A DNA stretch of 19,821 nt from DAIOHQ01 sp036744635. Lineage in GTDB: Bacteria > Planctomycetota > Phycisphaerae > Tepidisphaerales > Tepidisphaeraceae. This document shows, one piece after another, positions 5,406 to 12,107 of this stretch. The stretch lies in contig DAIOHQ010000070.1 of assembly GCA_036744635.1 (NCBI GenBank), positions 1 through 19,821 on the forward strand, given 5' to 3'. The notes beneath the pieces were generated by a model that was not told where the DNA came from, did no database searches, and saw nothing but the letters and a program-made list of their open reading frames with translations. The translations under genes and the position numbers were made by a program. The first letter of the stretch is position 1, and every line of letters starts with the position of its first letter.

Positions 5406-8357
5406 ATGAAACTGATGCGGTGGTGGCTGGCGGCGGTGGTAATCGGCGCTTCGGGGCTGGGATGTGGGAAGAATTCCGGGGTGGGCACTACGGCGCAGCC
5501 GGCGAAGTTGTCGGGAGTCGCCAAGGCGGCTGCCACACAACCTGCGCAGGTGGACACCGAGACGTTGAAGAGCGAAAGCGCCCGGCCGGCAACCGACGCT
5601 GCGGCGTCGATCGCCTTCACGGAGGAGACGTTGCCCAACGGGCTGCGGGTGATTTATGCGCCGTTGCACCAGGCGCCGGTGGTTCACGTGCGGGTGCTGT
5701 ATCACGTGGGCTCGCGCGATGAGCGGCCGGATCGGCAGGGGTTTGCCCACATGTTCGAGCACATGATGTTTCGCGGGTCGGCCCACGTGCCGCCGCAGGA
5801 GCACATGAAGCTCATCGGAATGGTGGGGGGTTATTCCAATGCCTTCACCTCGTTCGACCAGACGGTCTACGTGAACACCATTCCGTCGAATTACCTGGAG
5901 ATGGCGCTGTATCTCGAAGCCGATCGGATGGCCTCGTTCAAGGTGACCGAGGAGATCTACAAGATCGAGCGGAACGTGGTGGCCGAGGAATGGCGGATGA
6001 AGCAGAACCGGCCGTACGGCAATATGTATGAGGATTTCCTGAAGACCGCCTTCACCAAGCACAGCTATCGCTGGACGCCGATCGGCAACATGGAGCATCT
6101 GAAGAACGCCCACGTGGAGGAGCTGCAGGATTTTTTCAATACCTATTACATTCCGAATAATTCGGTGCTGGTGATCGCGGGGGATTTCAAGGATGAGCAG
6201 GCCAGGGAGCAGGTACACAAGTATTTCGGCTGGATACCGAAGGGCGCGCCGGTGCCGCGGGCGATCCCGGCCGAGCCCAAACAGACCGAGGCGAAGCAGT
6301 CGGTGGTGCCGCAGACGGTGCCGCTGCCGGCCTTGCTGATCGGTTGGAAGGTGCCGGGATTCAAGTCGGATGACCACTATCCGCTGGCGCTGCTGCAGAC
6401 GATCCTCGGCGGCGGGCGCTCCAGCCGGCTGGATGCGAAGCTGGTGAACAGCGAGCACCCGCTGTGTACCGATGTGGGGGCGAGCGACTGGCAGCTCGAG
6501 GATGCCAGCTTTTTCGGCGTCAACGCAACCGTGATGCAGGGGCAGAAGGTGGAGGAGGTTGAGAAGGCGCTGAAGCAGGCGGTGGCGGATGTGCGCGAGA
6601 AGGGGGTGACCGACGAGGAGCTGACCAAGGCCAAGACGCAGATGCGGATTCGCAAGGTTCGCGGGCGCGAGACGGCCACCGACTTAGCCGAGCAGCTCGG
6701 CTCGGAGGCGCTGTTCGGGGATGATCCGAATCGCGTCAATACCGAATTGCCGAAGCTGGAGGCGGTAACGTCGGCCGATATTCAGCGGGTGGCGAAGGAA
6801 TATCTTGAGCCGCAGTTTTCGACGACGCTGATCATCCAGCCCGACCCGCTGGGCAAAGCGCAGCGCGAGGCGGCCACGCAGGCGACGGCTGTTGAGCAAG
6901 CCGCGGTCCAGCCGGCCACCCGGCCGATCGAGGCGCGGGTGATCACCTTCCCGCAGGACTATCCGCAGCAGGCCCCGATCGCGCAGGCGCAGACCAATCC
7001 GAAATTTGAAAAGGGCGTCGAGCAGCCGGTGAGCGGCGTGAAGGTGATCGTGATGGCCGACCACCGCCTGCCGCTGGTGGGATGGAATTTCACCATGCGG
7101 CGCGGTTCGCACGCCGAGCCGGCGGGCACGGTGGGGCTGGGGTGGCTGACGGCGGAGATGGTTCGGCGCGGGCCGCAGGGGACCACGTTTACGCAGTTCA
7201 ACCAAGGGTTGGAGGAAAAGGGAATCACCATCGAAGTGAGCGATGGCGGAGATTACACGCGGCTGAGCGGCTCGTGTACGTCCGATCAACTGGACGAGGC
7301 GATCGAGCAGTCGCGGAAGCTGCTGGCGTCGCCGCTGTTCGATGCGCAGCAGTTCGAGGCGCTGCAGTCGCAGTTGATCGACGTGCTGCGCGGCCAGCAG
7401 GCCAGCGCCGGCAACGTGGCGTCCAACGACCTGTCGCACGCGATCTTCGGCGATTCGCCAGTGGGCCGCTATGCGACGCCGCAAAGTCTTTCCGGAATTA
7501 CGCTACAGGATGTGCGGGACTATTTTGTACGGACGTATCGGTCCAACGACGCGATTCTGCTGCTCTCCGGGGATGTCAGCGTGGAGAAGGGCCAGGCGCT
7601 GGCGGCGAAGCTGCTGTCGGCCACCTCCGCGATGGAAGCACTGCCGCAGGTGAAGTATGAGCTGCCGCCGACTCCGGCCAAGCGGCGGATCATCCTGGTG
7701 GATCGGCCGGAAGGGAAGCAGAGCACCGTTCGCATGGGCATTGTCGCCTATGACATCCACTCGGATGAAAAATTCGCCGGCTCGGTGGGCAATCAGATCC
7801 TCACCGCCGGCATCGACTCGCGCCTCGGCCGCTACGTGCGGGCGCAGAAGGGGTTGGCCTATTCGGTGAACGGCTATTTTTCCCCCGGCCGCCACGCCGG
7901 GGCGTTCTATGGCCAGACCGACACCAAGATCGAATCGACGGCGGATGCGGTCGAGGCGATGTTCAAGGTCTTCGACGACATGCGCAAGGAAAATGTCACC
8001 GACAAGGAAATGATCGAGGCGAAGCTGCGTGTCAGCGGCGGCATGGTGATGGGGATGCAGACCATCGCCCAGCAGGCGCAATATCGGATCGACGCGATCC
8101 TCAACGGATATCCGGTGGATTATTACGATGTGTATCCGCAGCGCATCGAGAAGGTCGTGCCTGGGCAGGTGCGCGACGTCATGCAGAAATATGTCAACGA
8201 TGACGCGATGACGATTGTGGTGGTGGCGCCGGCGGCGGCCGTGCAGGAACAACTGAAGCGGCTGGGAGAAGTCGAGGTGCTGCCGATGCCCTCCAAGCGC
8301 GGCGGGACGACCACGCAGCCGGTGACAGCGCCGGAACTATTGAAACCGGCAAAGTAA
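5406..8357 (+). CDS. Exported two-domain M16 (insulinase-like) zinc peptidase
   Basis: About 983 residues. Two ATGs (5403, 5406) are adjacent; GGAG at 5396-5399 fits 5406 better. Numbering from ATG 5403: a hydrophobic signal (6-18) runs into GLGC (C21), a relaxed lipobox, followed by a low-complexity Thr/Gln/Pro-rich linker (AATQPAQ at 43-49). The first M16 module carries the inverted zinc motif HMFEH (H116, E119, H120), and NVVAEEW gives the distal glutamate at about E196. The second half (from about residue 520) has a second M16 fold (WNFTMRRGSHAEP, then LDEAIEQSRKLLASPLFDAQQFEALQ) without HxxEH, as expected for the partner domain in fused M16B enzymes. It probably acts as a clamshell protease on peptides or small proteins in the periplasm, anchored as a lipoprotein. 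The C-terminus also has TTQP. It is convergent with the radical SAM gene. Confidence 0.93.
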   Translation: MKLMRWWLAAVVIGASGLGCGKNSGVGTTAQPAKLSGVAKAAATQPAQVDTETLKSESARPATDAAASIAFTEETLPNGLRVIYAPLHQAPVVHVRVLYHVGSRDERPDRQGFAHMFEHMMFRGSAHVPPQEHMKLIGMVGGYSNAFTSFDQTVYVNTIPSNYLEMALYLEADRMASFKVTEEIYKIERNVVAEEWRMKQNRPYGNMYEDFLKTAFTKHSYRWTPIGNMEHLKNAHVEELQDFFNTYYIPNNSVLVIAGDFKDEQAREQVHKYFGWIPKGAPVPRAIPAEPKQTEAKQSVVPQTVPLPALLIGWKVPGFKSDDHYPLALLQTILGGGRSSRLDAKLVNSEHPLCTDVGASDWQLEDASFFGVNATVMQGQKVEEVEKALKQAVADVREKGVTDEELTKAKTQMRIRKVRGRETATDLAEQLGSEALFGDDPNRVNTELPKLEAVTSADIQRVAKEYLEPQFSTTLIIQPDPLGKAQREAATQATAVEQAAVQPATRPIEARVITFPQDYPQQAPIAQAQTNPKFEKGVEQPVSGVKVIVMADHRLPLVGWNFTMRRGSHAEPAGTVGLGWLTAEMVRRGPQGTTFTQFNQGLEEKGITIEVSDGGDYTRLSGSCTSDQLDEAIEQSRKLLASPLFDAQQFEALQSQLIDVLRGQQASAGNVASNDLSHAIFGDSPVGRYATPQSLSGITLQDVRDYFVRTYRSNDAILLLSGDVSVEKGQALAAKLLSATSAMEALPQVKYELPPTPAKRRIILVDRPEGKQSTVRMGIVAYDIHSDEKFAGSVGNQILTAGIDSRLGRYVRAQKGLAYSVNGYFSPGRHAGAFYGQTDTKIESTADAVEAMFKVFDDMRKENVTDKEMIEAKLRVSGGMVMGMQTIAQQAQYRIDAILNGYPVDYYDVYPQRIEKVVPGQVRDVMQKYVNDDAMTIVVVAPAAAVQEQLKRLGEVEVLPMPSKRGGTTTQPVTAPELLKPAK

Positions 8358-8429
8358 TGGCGGATTGCGGCTGTGGCGGGCGGGCGCTAAATGACCGTGG
8401 GCAACTCCGCGCTTTCCATCCCGGCTTGA

Positions 8430-8508
8430 TGTCATCCTGAGGTACTCCGAAGGACTCTGCGTGGATCGCAGGATCAAGCCAGATGCTTCGGAATACCTCA
8501 GCATGACA
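8430..8508. repeat. 79-nt dispersed palindrome, copy 2 (degenerate)
   Basis: Arms 8430-8458 and 8481-8508 match copy 1 (3082-3160) with several differences: three arm mismatches and one extra base in the left arm. The loop again starts GCGTGGATC and ends AAGCC. It sits between the convergent ends of the M16 and radical SAM genes. The flank to its right (8509-8527) matches, in inverted orientation, the flank to the left of copy 1, so the full element is longer than the palindrome. Confidence 0.9.
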
Positions 8509-8533
8509 ATGGCGCGGAAGTGCGCAGTGTGAG

Positions 8534-9484
8534 CTAGCCGGCTCTTGGCGATTCCTTGAGGCCGGCCGAGGTGGATGCATTGGAACAGATGGCGCCGTGC
8601 AGCCAGCAGGTGTAACAGGCCTGGTGGCGGAGGGGAAAATCGCAGGCCGCAGCTTGCTGCAACGTCTTTCCAAGCACCGAATCGGGCTGTTCGATCAGGA
8701 TCGGGCAGACGTGGACGCCGCGGTCGGTGATGATGCGGGAATTGGAACAGAGCAGGATGGAGGCGTCGAAGCCGGCCATCATCGCCTTCGTCACGCGCTC
8801 ATCATCCCGATAGCCGCGCGAGCGCAGCGCTTCAGCGCCAATCTTGAGCGATGGCAGCAGCTTCACCCGCGGGCGGGTGTATCCCATGTTCAGCAGCACC
8901 TGACGCATGCGCTGATAGATGGCATCCGCCTCGGCATCCTCCCAGGTCTGCGCCATGGTAATGATCGGCAGGAAGCCGGCGGCGATCAGCCGCCTCACTC
9001 CGGCCATCGCCTTGTCGAAGGCGCCCTGGCCACGGATGCGGTCGTTGGCGGCGGCATCGGGGGCGTCTATCGAGATGCGCAGCTCCAGCGAATAGATCGA
9101 GCTGTCGCGCAGGCTGGCCAAGCGGCGGATGGCGTCATCGCGCAGGAGAGTCCCATTGGTCAGCACGGTGGCCGGGCCGATGGCCAGCGTGTGCTCGAGC
9201 ATGTCCAGCAGGCGCGGATGCATGAAGGGCTCGCCGCCGGTGAAGTAATATTCCTTGACGCCCAGCGGCCGCGACTCTTCCAGCGCCGCAATCACCGCAT
9301 CGAAATTCAGAAATCCAAAGGCGCGATTGTCCGGCGAACAGGATATGAAGCAGTGCGTGCAGGTGAGATTGCAGAGTGTGCCCGTGACCTGAAACCAGAG
9401 GTTGTCGAGTGAGTCGAGGGAGACCGTCGGAAAATCCGCGGCGGGAACATTCAGCGGAACGAATTGGACGTCGGATGAGTGCAT
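8534..9484 (-). CDS. Radical SAM protein with SPASM-like C-terminal cysteine cluster
   Basis: The protein has 316 residues from ATG 9484; the frame stays open further upstream, but only through repeat sequence. CNLTCTHC (C38, C42, C45) is the CxxxCxxC motif binding the [4Fe-4S] cluster that cleaves S-adenosylmethionine, and GGEP (83-86) contacts SAM. LRISIDAP (135-142) is also typical. The C-terminal cysteines C246, C260, C281, C290, C293 and C300 resemble a SPASM or twitch domain holding extra iron-sulfur clusters, as in peptide-maturing enzymes. I cannot name the substrate; no small precursor peptide gene is evident next to it. No ribosome binding site is obvious at ATG 9484. It is divergent from the ECF sigma factor gene, with a 196-bp spacer that contains a repeat and a pair of direct repeats. 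Confidence 0.88.
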   Translation of the reverse strand: MHSSDVQFVPLNVPAADFPTVSLDSLDNLWFQVTGTLCNLTCTHCFISCSPDNRAFGFLNFDAVIAALEESRPLGVKEYYFTGGEPFMHPRLLDMLEHTLAIGPATVLTNGTLLRDDAIRRLASLRDSSIYSLELRISIDAPDAAANDRIRGQGAFDKAMAGVRRLIAAGFLPIITMAQTWEDAEADAIYQRMRQVLLNMGYTRPRVKLLPSLKIGAEALRSRGYRDDERVTKAMMAGFDASILLCSNSRIITDRGVHVCPILIEQPDSVLGKTLQQAAACDFPLRHQACYTCWLHGAICSNASTSAGLKESPRAG

Positions 9485-9495
9485 GGCATTCAAGT

Positions 9496-9592
9496 CAAAA
9501 CGCAGAATGCAAAATGCAAAACGGAAGCAGGGCAGCCCGGAGTGCCATCGGAGTTCTGCATTCTGCGTTTTGCGTTCTGCGTTTGGCCCATG
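9496..9592. repeat. AT-richer palindromic repeat (AACGCAGAATGC type)
   Basis: The left part (AAAACGCAGAATGCAAAATG..., from 9497) is largely the reverse complement of the right part (TTCTGCATTCTGCG..., 9554-9582), and each arm contains internal short iterations of TGCGTT/TGCATT. It starts about 12 nt upstream of the radical SAM start codon, so any radical SAM promoter must lie in or beyond it. It belongs to a common type of intergenic repeat that gives spurious peptides when translated. Confidence 0.75.
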
Positions 9593-9605
9593 GTAGATTA
9601 CCGGT

Positions 9606-9645
9606 TTGGGGCAATCCAGCGCGCGGTGCGACTTCTTGGGGCAAT
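9606..9645 (+). promoter_or_regulatory. Pair of 10-bp direct repeats TTGGGGCAAT, 30 bp apart
   Basis: TTGGGGCAAT occurs at 9606-9615 and again at 9636-9645, exactly 30 bp (about three helical turns) apart, in the spacer between the divergent radical SAM and ECF sigma genes. The geometry would suit a protein binding twice on one face of the DNA, for example an operator or the sigma factor's own promoter elements. No function is proved. Confidence 0.4.
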
Positions 9646-9680
9646 GCGCGTGTTTTAACCAGAAGGCCGAAACAGGCGGC

Positions 9681-10178
9681 ATGGCCGAGACGACCAGTGA
9701 ATTATTCGAGAAAGCTGTGCAGCAGCATTCGCGTCGTCTTCTGGCGATCGCCCGGGGCATTGTCGGCAATCGTGCCAGCGCTGAAGATGTTGTGCAGCAA
9801 GCAGTTGTGAACCTGTACCAGCACCGCGACCGCTACGATTGGCGCGAGCCGGGCGGGCTGTTGCGGCGGACGGTGGTCAACGAGGCGCTGCGACTTCTGC
9901 GTACGCCGCGTATGTCTATGGTAGCGGACGATCATATTGGCGGCAGCGCCACGCCGGTGGCCGGCATGATCGACCAGGAAACTGTGGCGATGGTGCGCAA
10001 GGCCATCGACCGCCTGCCGGAGCACTTTCGCGCGGCGCTGGTGCTGTGCGAGTATGAGGATATGTCCTACAACGAAATCGCCGACGTGCTGAGCGTGAGC
10101 ATCCCCCAGGTGAAGACCTGGCTGCACCGAGGCCGCAAGCAACTGGCGGAAATGTTGAAGGAACACATGAAGGCGTGA
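9681..10178 (+). CDS. ECF-family RNA polymerase sigma factor
   Basis: The protein has 165 residues from ATG 9681, chosen because the sigma-2 domain starts just after it. Residues 7-75 form sigma region 2 (LFEKAVQQHSRRLLAIARGI, then GNRASAEDVVQQAVVNLYQ, matching the usual NxxxAEDxxQxxFxxLY). Residues 103-160 form region 4 with a helix-turn-helix (YEDMSYNEIADVLSVSIPQV, then KTWLHRGRKQL). The linker is short, and no extra C-terminal domain is present. It should direct RNA polymerase to a small regulon. The next gene encodes a membrane protein with a long cytoplasmic N-terminus, the usual anti-sigma arrangement. It may act on the row of envelope genes that follows; this is inference. Confidence 0.94.
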   Translation: MAETTSELFEKAVQQHSRRLLAIARGIVGNRASAEDVVQQAVVNLYQHRDRYDWREPGGLLRRTVVNEALRLLRTPRMSMVADDHIGGSATPVAGMIDQETVAMVRKAIDRLPEHFRAALVLCEYEDMSYNEIADVLSVSIPQVKTWLHRGRKQLAEMLKEHMKA

Positions 10179-10182
10179 TGTA

Positions 10183-10230
10183 GCACGGGTTTCCAACCCG
10201 TGCCAAAGATTGCGGGATGTGCAAACCCGC
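10183..10230 (+). repeat. Two hairpins between the sigma and anti-sigma genes
   Basis: A perfect stem GCACGGGT/ACCCGTGC (10183-10190/10196-10203, loop TTCCA) begins 4 nt after the sigma stop codon and is followed by a weaker stem GCGGG/CCCGC (10212-10230). There is no T-tract. Placed inside a two-gene operon it could slow or attenuate transcription into the anti-sigma gene or protect the upstream mRNA end. It resembles the dispersed repeat class at 10787-10843. Confidence 0.7.
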
Positions 10231-10241
10231 CGCGAAAGAGG

Positions 10242-10784
10242 ATGGCCGTGAACGAGAATGATATCGAGCTTCTGGAAGCCTATTGCGATGATGCCCTTGG
10301 CGCGACCGAGGCGCAGGCGCTGCGGACGCGCGCCCTGGCCGAGCCGGAATTCGCCCTGGCGATGGACCGCGTGCGGCAAGAGCGGCAGATGCGCCAGGAT
10401 GTCTTTCAGTCGCTGGAAGGCAGCGATGCGGAAGTTGATCGGCTGATGTCGGCCGTGCGCACCCAAGTGCGAACCGCCGACCGCTGGACGCACACCGCCC
10501 GGGTCTTGCGCTATGCCTCCGCGATCGCGGCCTGCATCGTCATCGCATTCTTCGCCGGTTTCGCAACCCGCGGCCATCTGCAAGGCCATCCCGGAACGGG
10601 AGAACCGCCGGTCGCGGGTATTTTCCAGGTCAGCCTCACCGACGATGCCGGCAAGGTGGTGGCCGTGCAGAAATTCGACTCCCTGGACAAGGCCAACGAA
10701 TTCGCCCGCGACCTCGACATCTGGCAGGAACGCCAAAAACAGTTGCAGCAGGGGCAGTTGGTCTTGGTGGCGGATCGGTTTTGA
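10242..10784 (+). CDS. Single-pass membrane protein, probable anti-sigma factor
   Basis: The protein has 180 residues from ATG 10242, which has AGAGG just before it (GTG 10248 is an alternative). The N-terminal part (1-85) is charged and helical (LLEAYCDDALGATEAQALRT, then EPEFALAMDRVRQERQMRQD), similar to anti-sigma domains of the zinc-free type; I see no HxxxCxxC zinc site. One membrane segment follows (92-110, ASAIAACIVIAFFAGFATRG), then about 70 residues expected outside the cytoplasm. It follows the ECF gene by 63 nt on the same strand, the standard place for the cognate anti-sigma factor. Function is inferred from topology and position; the sequence alone does not name a family. Confidence 0.8.
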   Translation: MAVNENDIELLEAYCDDALGATEAQALRTRALAEPEFALAMDRVRQERQMRQDVFQSLEGSDAEVDRLMSAVRTQVRTADRWTHTARVLRYASAIAACIVIAFFAGFATRGHLQGHPGTGEPPVAGIFQVSLTDDAGKVVAVQKFDSLDKANEFARDLDIWQERQKQLQQGQLVLVADRF

Positions 10785-10786
10785 CC

Positions 10787-10843
10787 GTAGCACGGGCGTC
10801 CCGCCCGTGTCGTGAGCATCCACGGGCGAGACGCCCGTGCTAC
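10787..10843. repeat. Double-hairpin palindrome (CACGGGCG type)
   Basis: The outer 14 bp GTAGCACGGGCGTC (10787-10800) and GACGCCCGTGCTAC (10830-10843) are exact reverse complements. Each half is also a hairpin: CACGGGCG-TCC-CGCCCGTG (10791-10809) and CACGGGCG-AGA-CGCCCGTG (10821-10839). It begins 3 nt after the anti-sigma stop codon and ends 14 nt before the next start codon, filling the spacer. The sequence is a familiar dispersed type in planctomycete-like genomes (from memory; not searched). Confidence 0.9.
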
Positions 10844-10857
10844 GAAGATTGAGATAC

Positions 10858-11940
10858 ATGGCAGCAGCGAACCGGCAATTTCAAAACGCAGTCTGGGCGC
10901 TGGCGGCGCTGTGGATGGCGAATGCCGCGCTGGCCGCCGAACCCGCGAGTCAGCCGATTGCGACGATTGCGGTCGTGAAGACGCTCGGCGACTTACAGAA
11001 AGTCGAGCCGATCACGGTAGGGGAGTATGAGGTGCGCCTGGGCATCGAGGCGACGAAAGTGCCGCAGGATTCGGCGGTGCTACTCTATTGCCTCTACGCC
11101 GGACCCATGCCCGCCATCACCTATAAGAACCGGGACCGAGGCTGGCTGGGGCCGTTGCGGCTGCATGTCCTGCGCGAGGATGAAAAGATCACGCCGGCGA
11201 AACAGGTCGAGGAGCGTGGCGGGCCGACCAGATCCGTGGCGCAGCTATTCATCGCCAGCGTGCCCATTGTCGAGGAAGGCAACATTCGCGTGGCATTGAC
11301 TGAGGGCGACACCGTGGTAGCCGAGGCGACGCTGGTAGGACTGAAAGAAGTGGCGCAGCCCTGGATGGAATTCGGCTACGTAGCCGAGGAAAAGCGCCCC
11401 CATGCCGGTCAGGAAAAGCTTGAGGTGCCGACAGAGCGCGTGAAACTGACTCCAGGGTCCCAAGGACTGCCGCGCGCGGATGGCCTCGCGCCAATGCCCA
11501 CAGATAAGCTCGATCCAAAGCAGCCGCTTCCTGAGGCGCTGCCGGGGGAGGACAAGACATTCGTTCTGAAGCATGATGGCGAGAAGCTGCAGCTTCATAG
11601 CGAAACTGCGTTTGCCAGTAAGGCCTGCAACCACCTGCTTGTGCGCTATTGGATCAATGGAGAACCCTTCGCGCCGGAAACTCTGTCCCCACTCACGTGG
11701 CTGGGTGCGGTGCAGGATTCAAGAGATGTAAAGGATTTGGAATTGCAGATTGTGGATTTCAAACCCGGTGCATTCGGAGCCAAGGCCGGCGATAAGTTTG
11801 CCTGTCAGATATTGTATTGCCGATTTGGCTGGGAGCCGGTGGGGCAGGAGCGCATCGAGCGCCTTATGGAATTGAAAAAGCCCACGAACGAACCCCCCAC
11901 GCGTCTGTCTAACCGCGTGGAATGGACGATAGGGGGATAG
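10858..11940 (+). CDS. Secreted protein of unknown function
   Basis: The protein has 360 residues from ATG 10858; a GTG at 10837 in the same frame lies inside the repeat and is less likely. Residues 10-27 form a Sec signal peptide (AVWALAALWMANAALAA, cleavage probably before EPAS). The mature part has beta-type segments (EPITVGEYEVRLGIEATKVP; SAVLLYCLYAGPMPAITYKN), a Pro/Lys-rich stretch in the middle (near LDPKQPLPEALPG), and a C-terminal half with KTFVLKHDGEKLQLHSETAF. I recognise no domain. It sits between the anti-sigma gene and the HtrA-like gene on the same strand, so it may be a periplasmic component of the same response. No good ribosome binding site is visible. Confidence 0.82.
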   Translation: MAAANRQFQNAVWALAALWMANAALAAEPASQPIATIAVVKTLGDLQKVEPITVGEYEVRLGIEATKVPQDSAVLLYCLYAGPMPAITYKNRDRGWLGPLRLHVLREDEKITPAKQVEERGGPTRSVAQLFIASVPIVEEGNIRVALTEGDTVVAEATLVGLKEVAQPWMEFGYVAEEKRPHAGQEKLEVPTERVKLTPGSQGLPRADGLAPMPTDKLDPKQPLPEALPGEDKTFVLKHDGEKLQLHSETAFASKACNHLLVRYWINGEPFAPETLSPLTWLGAVQDSRDVKDLELQIVDFKPGAFGAKAGDKFACQILYCRFGWEPVGQERIERLMELKKPTNEPPTRLSNRVEWTIGG

Positions 11941-12029
11941 TGCTTGTCATGCTCATCATTGTGAACCAATTTCCGCGTCTTCTGCGCTGCACACGATCTT
12001 ACGTCAAGTGCCTGGTGGATTCCGTCTAT

Positions 12030-12107
12030 TGTCATTTTGAGGTATTCCGAAGAATCTGCGTGGATCGGAAATCGAAGCCAGATTCTTCGGAGTACCTCAG
12101 AATGACA
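12030..12107. repeat. 78-nt dispersed palindrome, copy 3, supplying a start codon
   Basis: Arms 12030-12057 and 12080-12107 pair over 28 positions; the two differences both give U.G wobble pairs in RNA read on the plus strand. The loop starts GCGTGGATC and ends GAAGCC as in copies 1 and 2. The ATG at 12102 in the right arm is the probable start of the HtrA-like gene. The rest of the spacer (11941-12029) shows nothing else I can name. Confidence 0.9.

Noticed and set aside
9606..9680. Start of the ECF sigma gene at ATG 9606
   Set aside because: The 25 additional residues are Cys-rich and unlike sigma factors, and they overlap the direct repeats; ATG 9681 begins directly before sigma region 2.
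9485..9769. Upstream extension of the radical SAM gene
   Set aside because: The extra 95 codons translate a palindromic repeat and the divergent sigma gene's leader and have no domain character.
10242..10784. Zinc-binding anti-sigma (ZAS) domain
   Set aside because: No HxxxCxxC motif is present; the only cysteines are C15 and C98, so the anti-sigma call rests on topology and gene order only.
10812..11030. Short plus-strand frame beginning in the CACGGGCG repeat
   Set aside because: Its first residues (SIHGRDARAT) are translation of a dispersed repeat; it overlaps the secreted protein gene in another frame.
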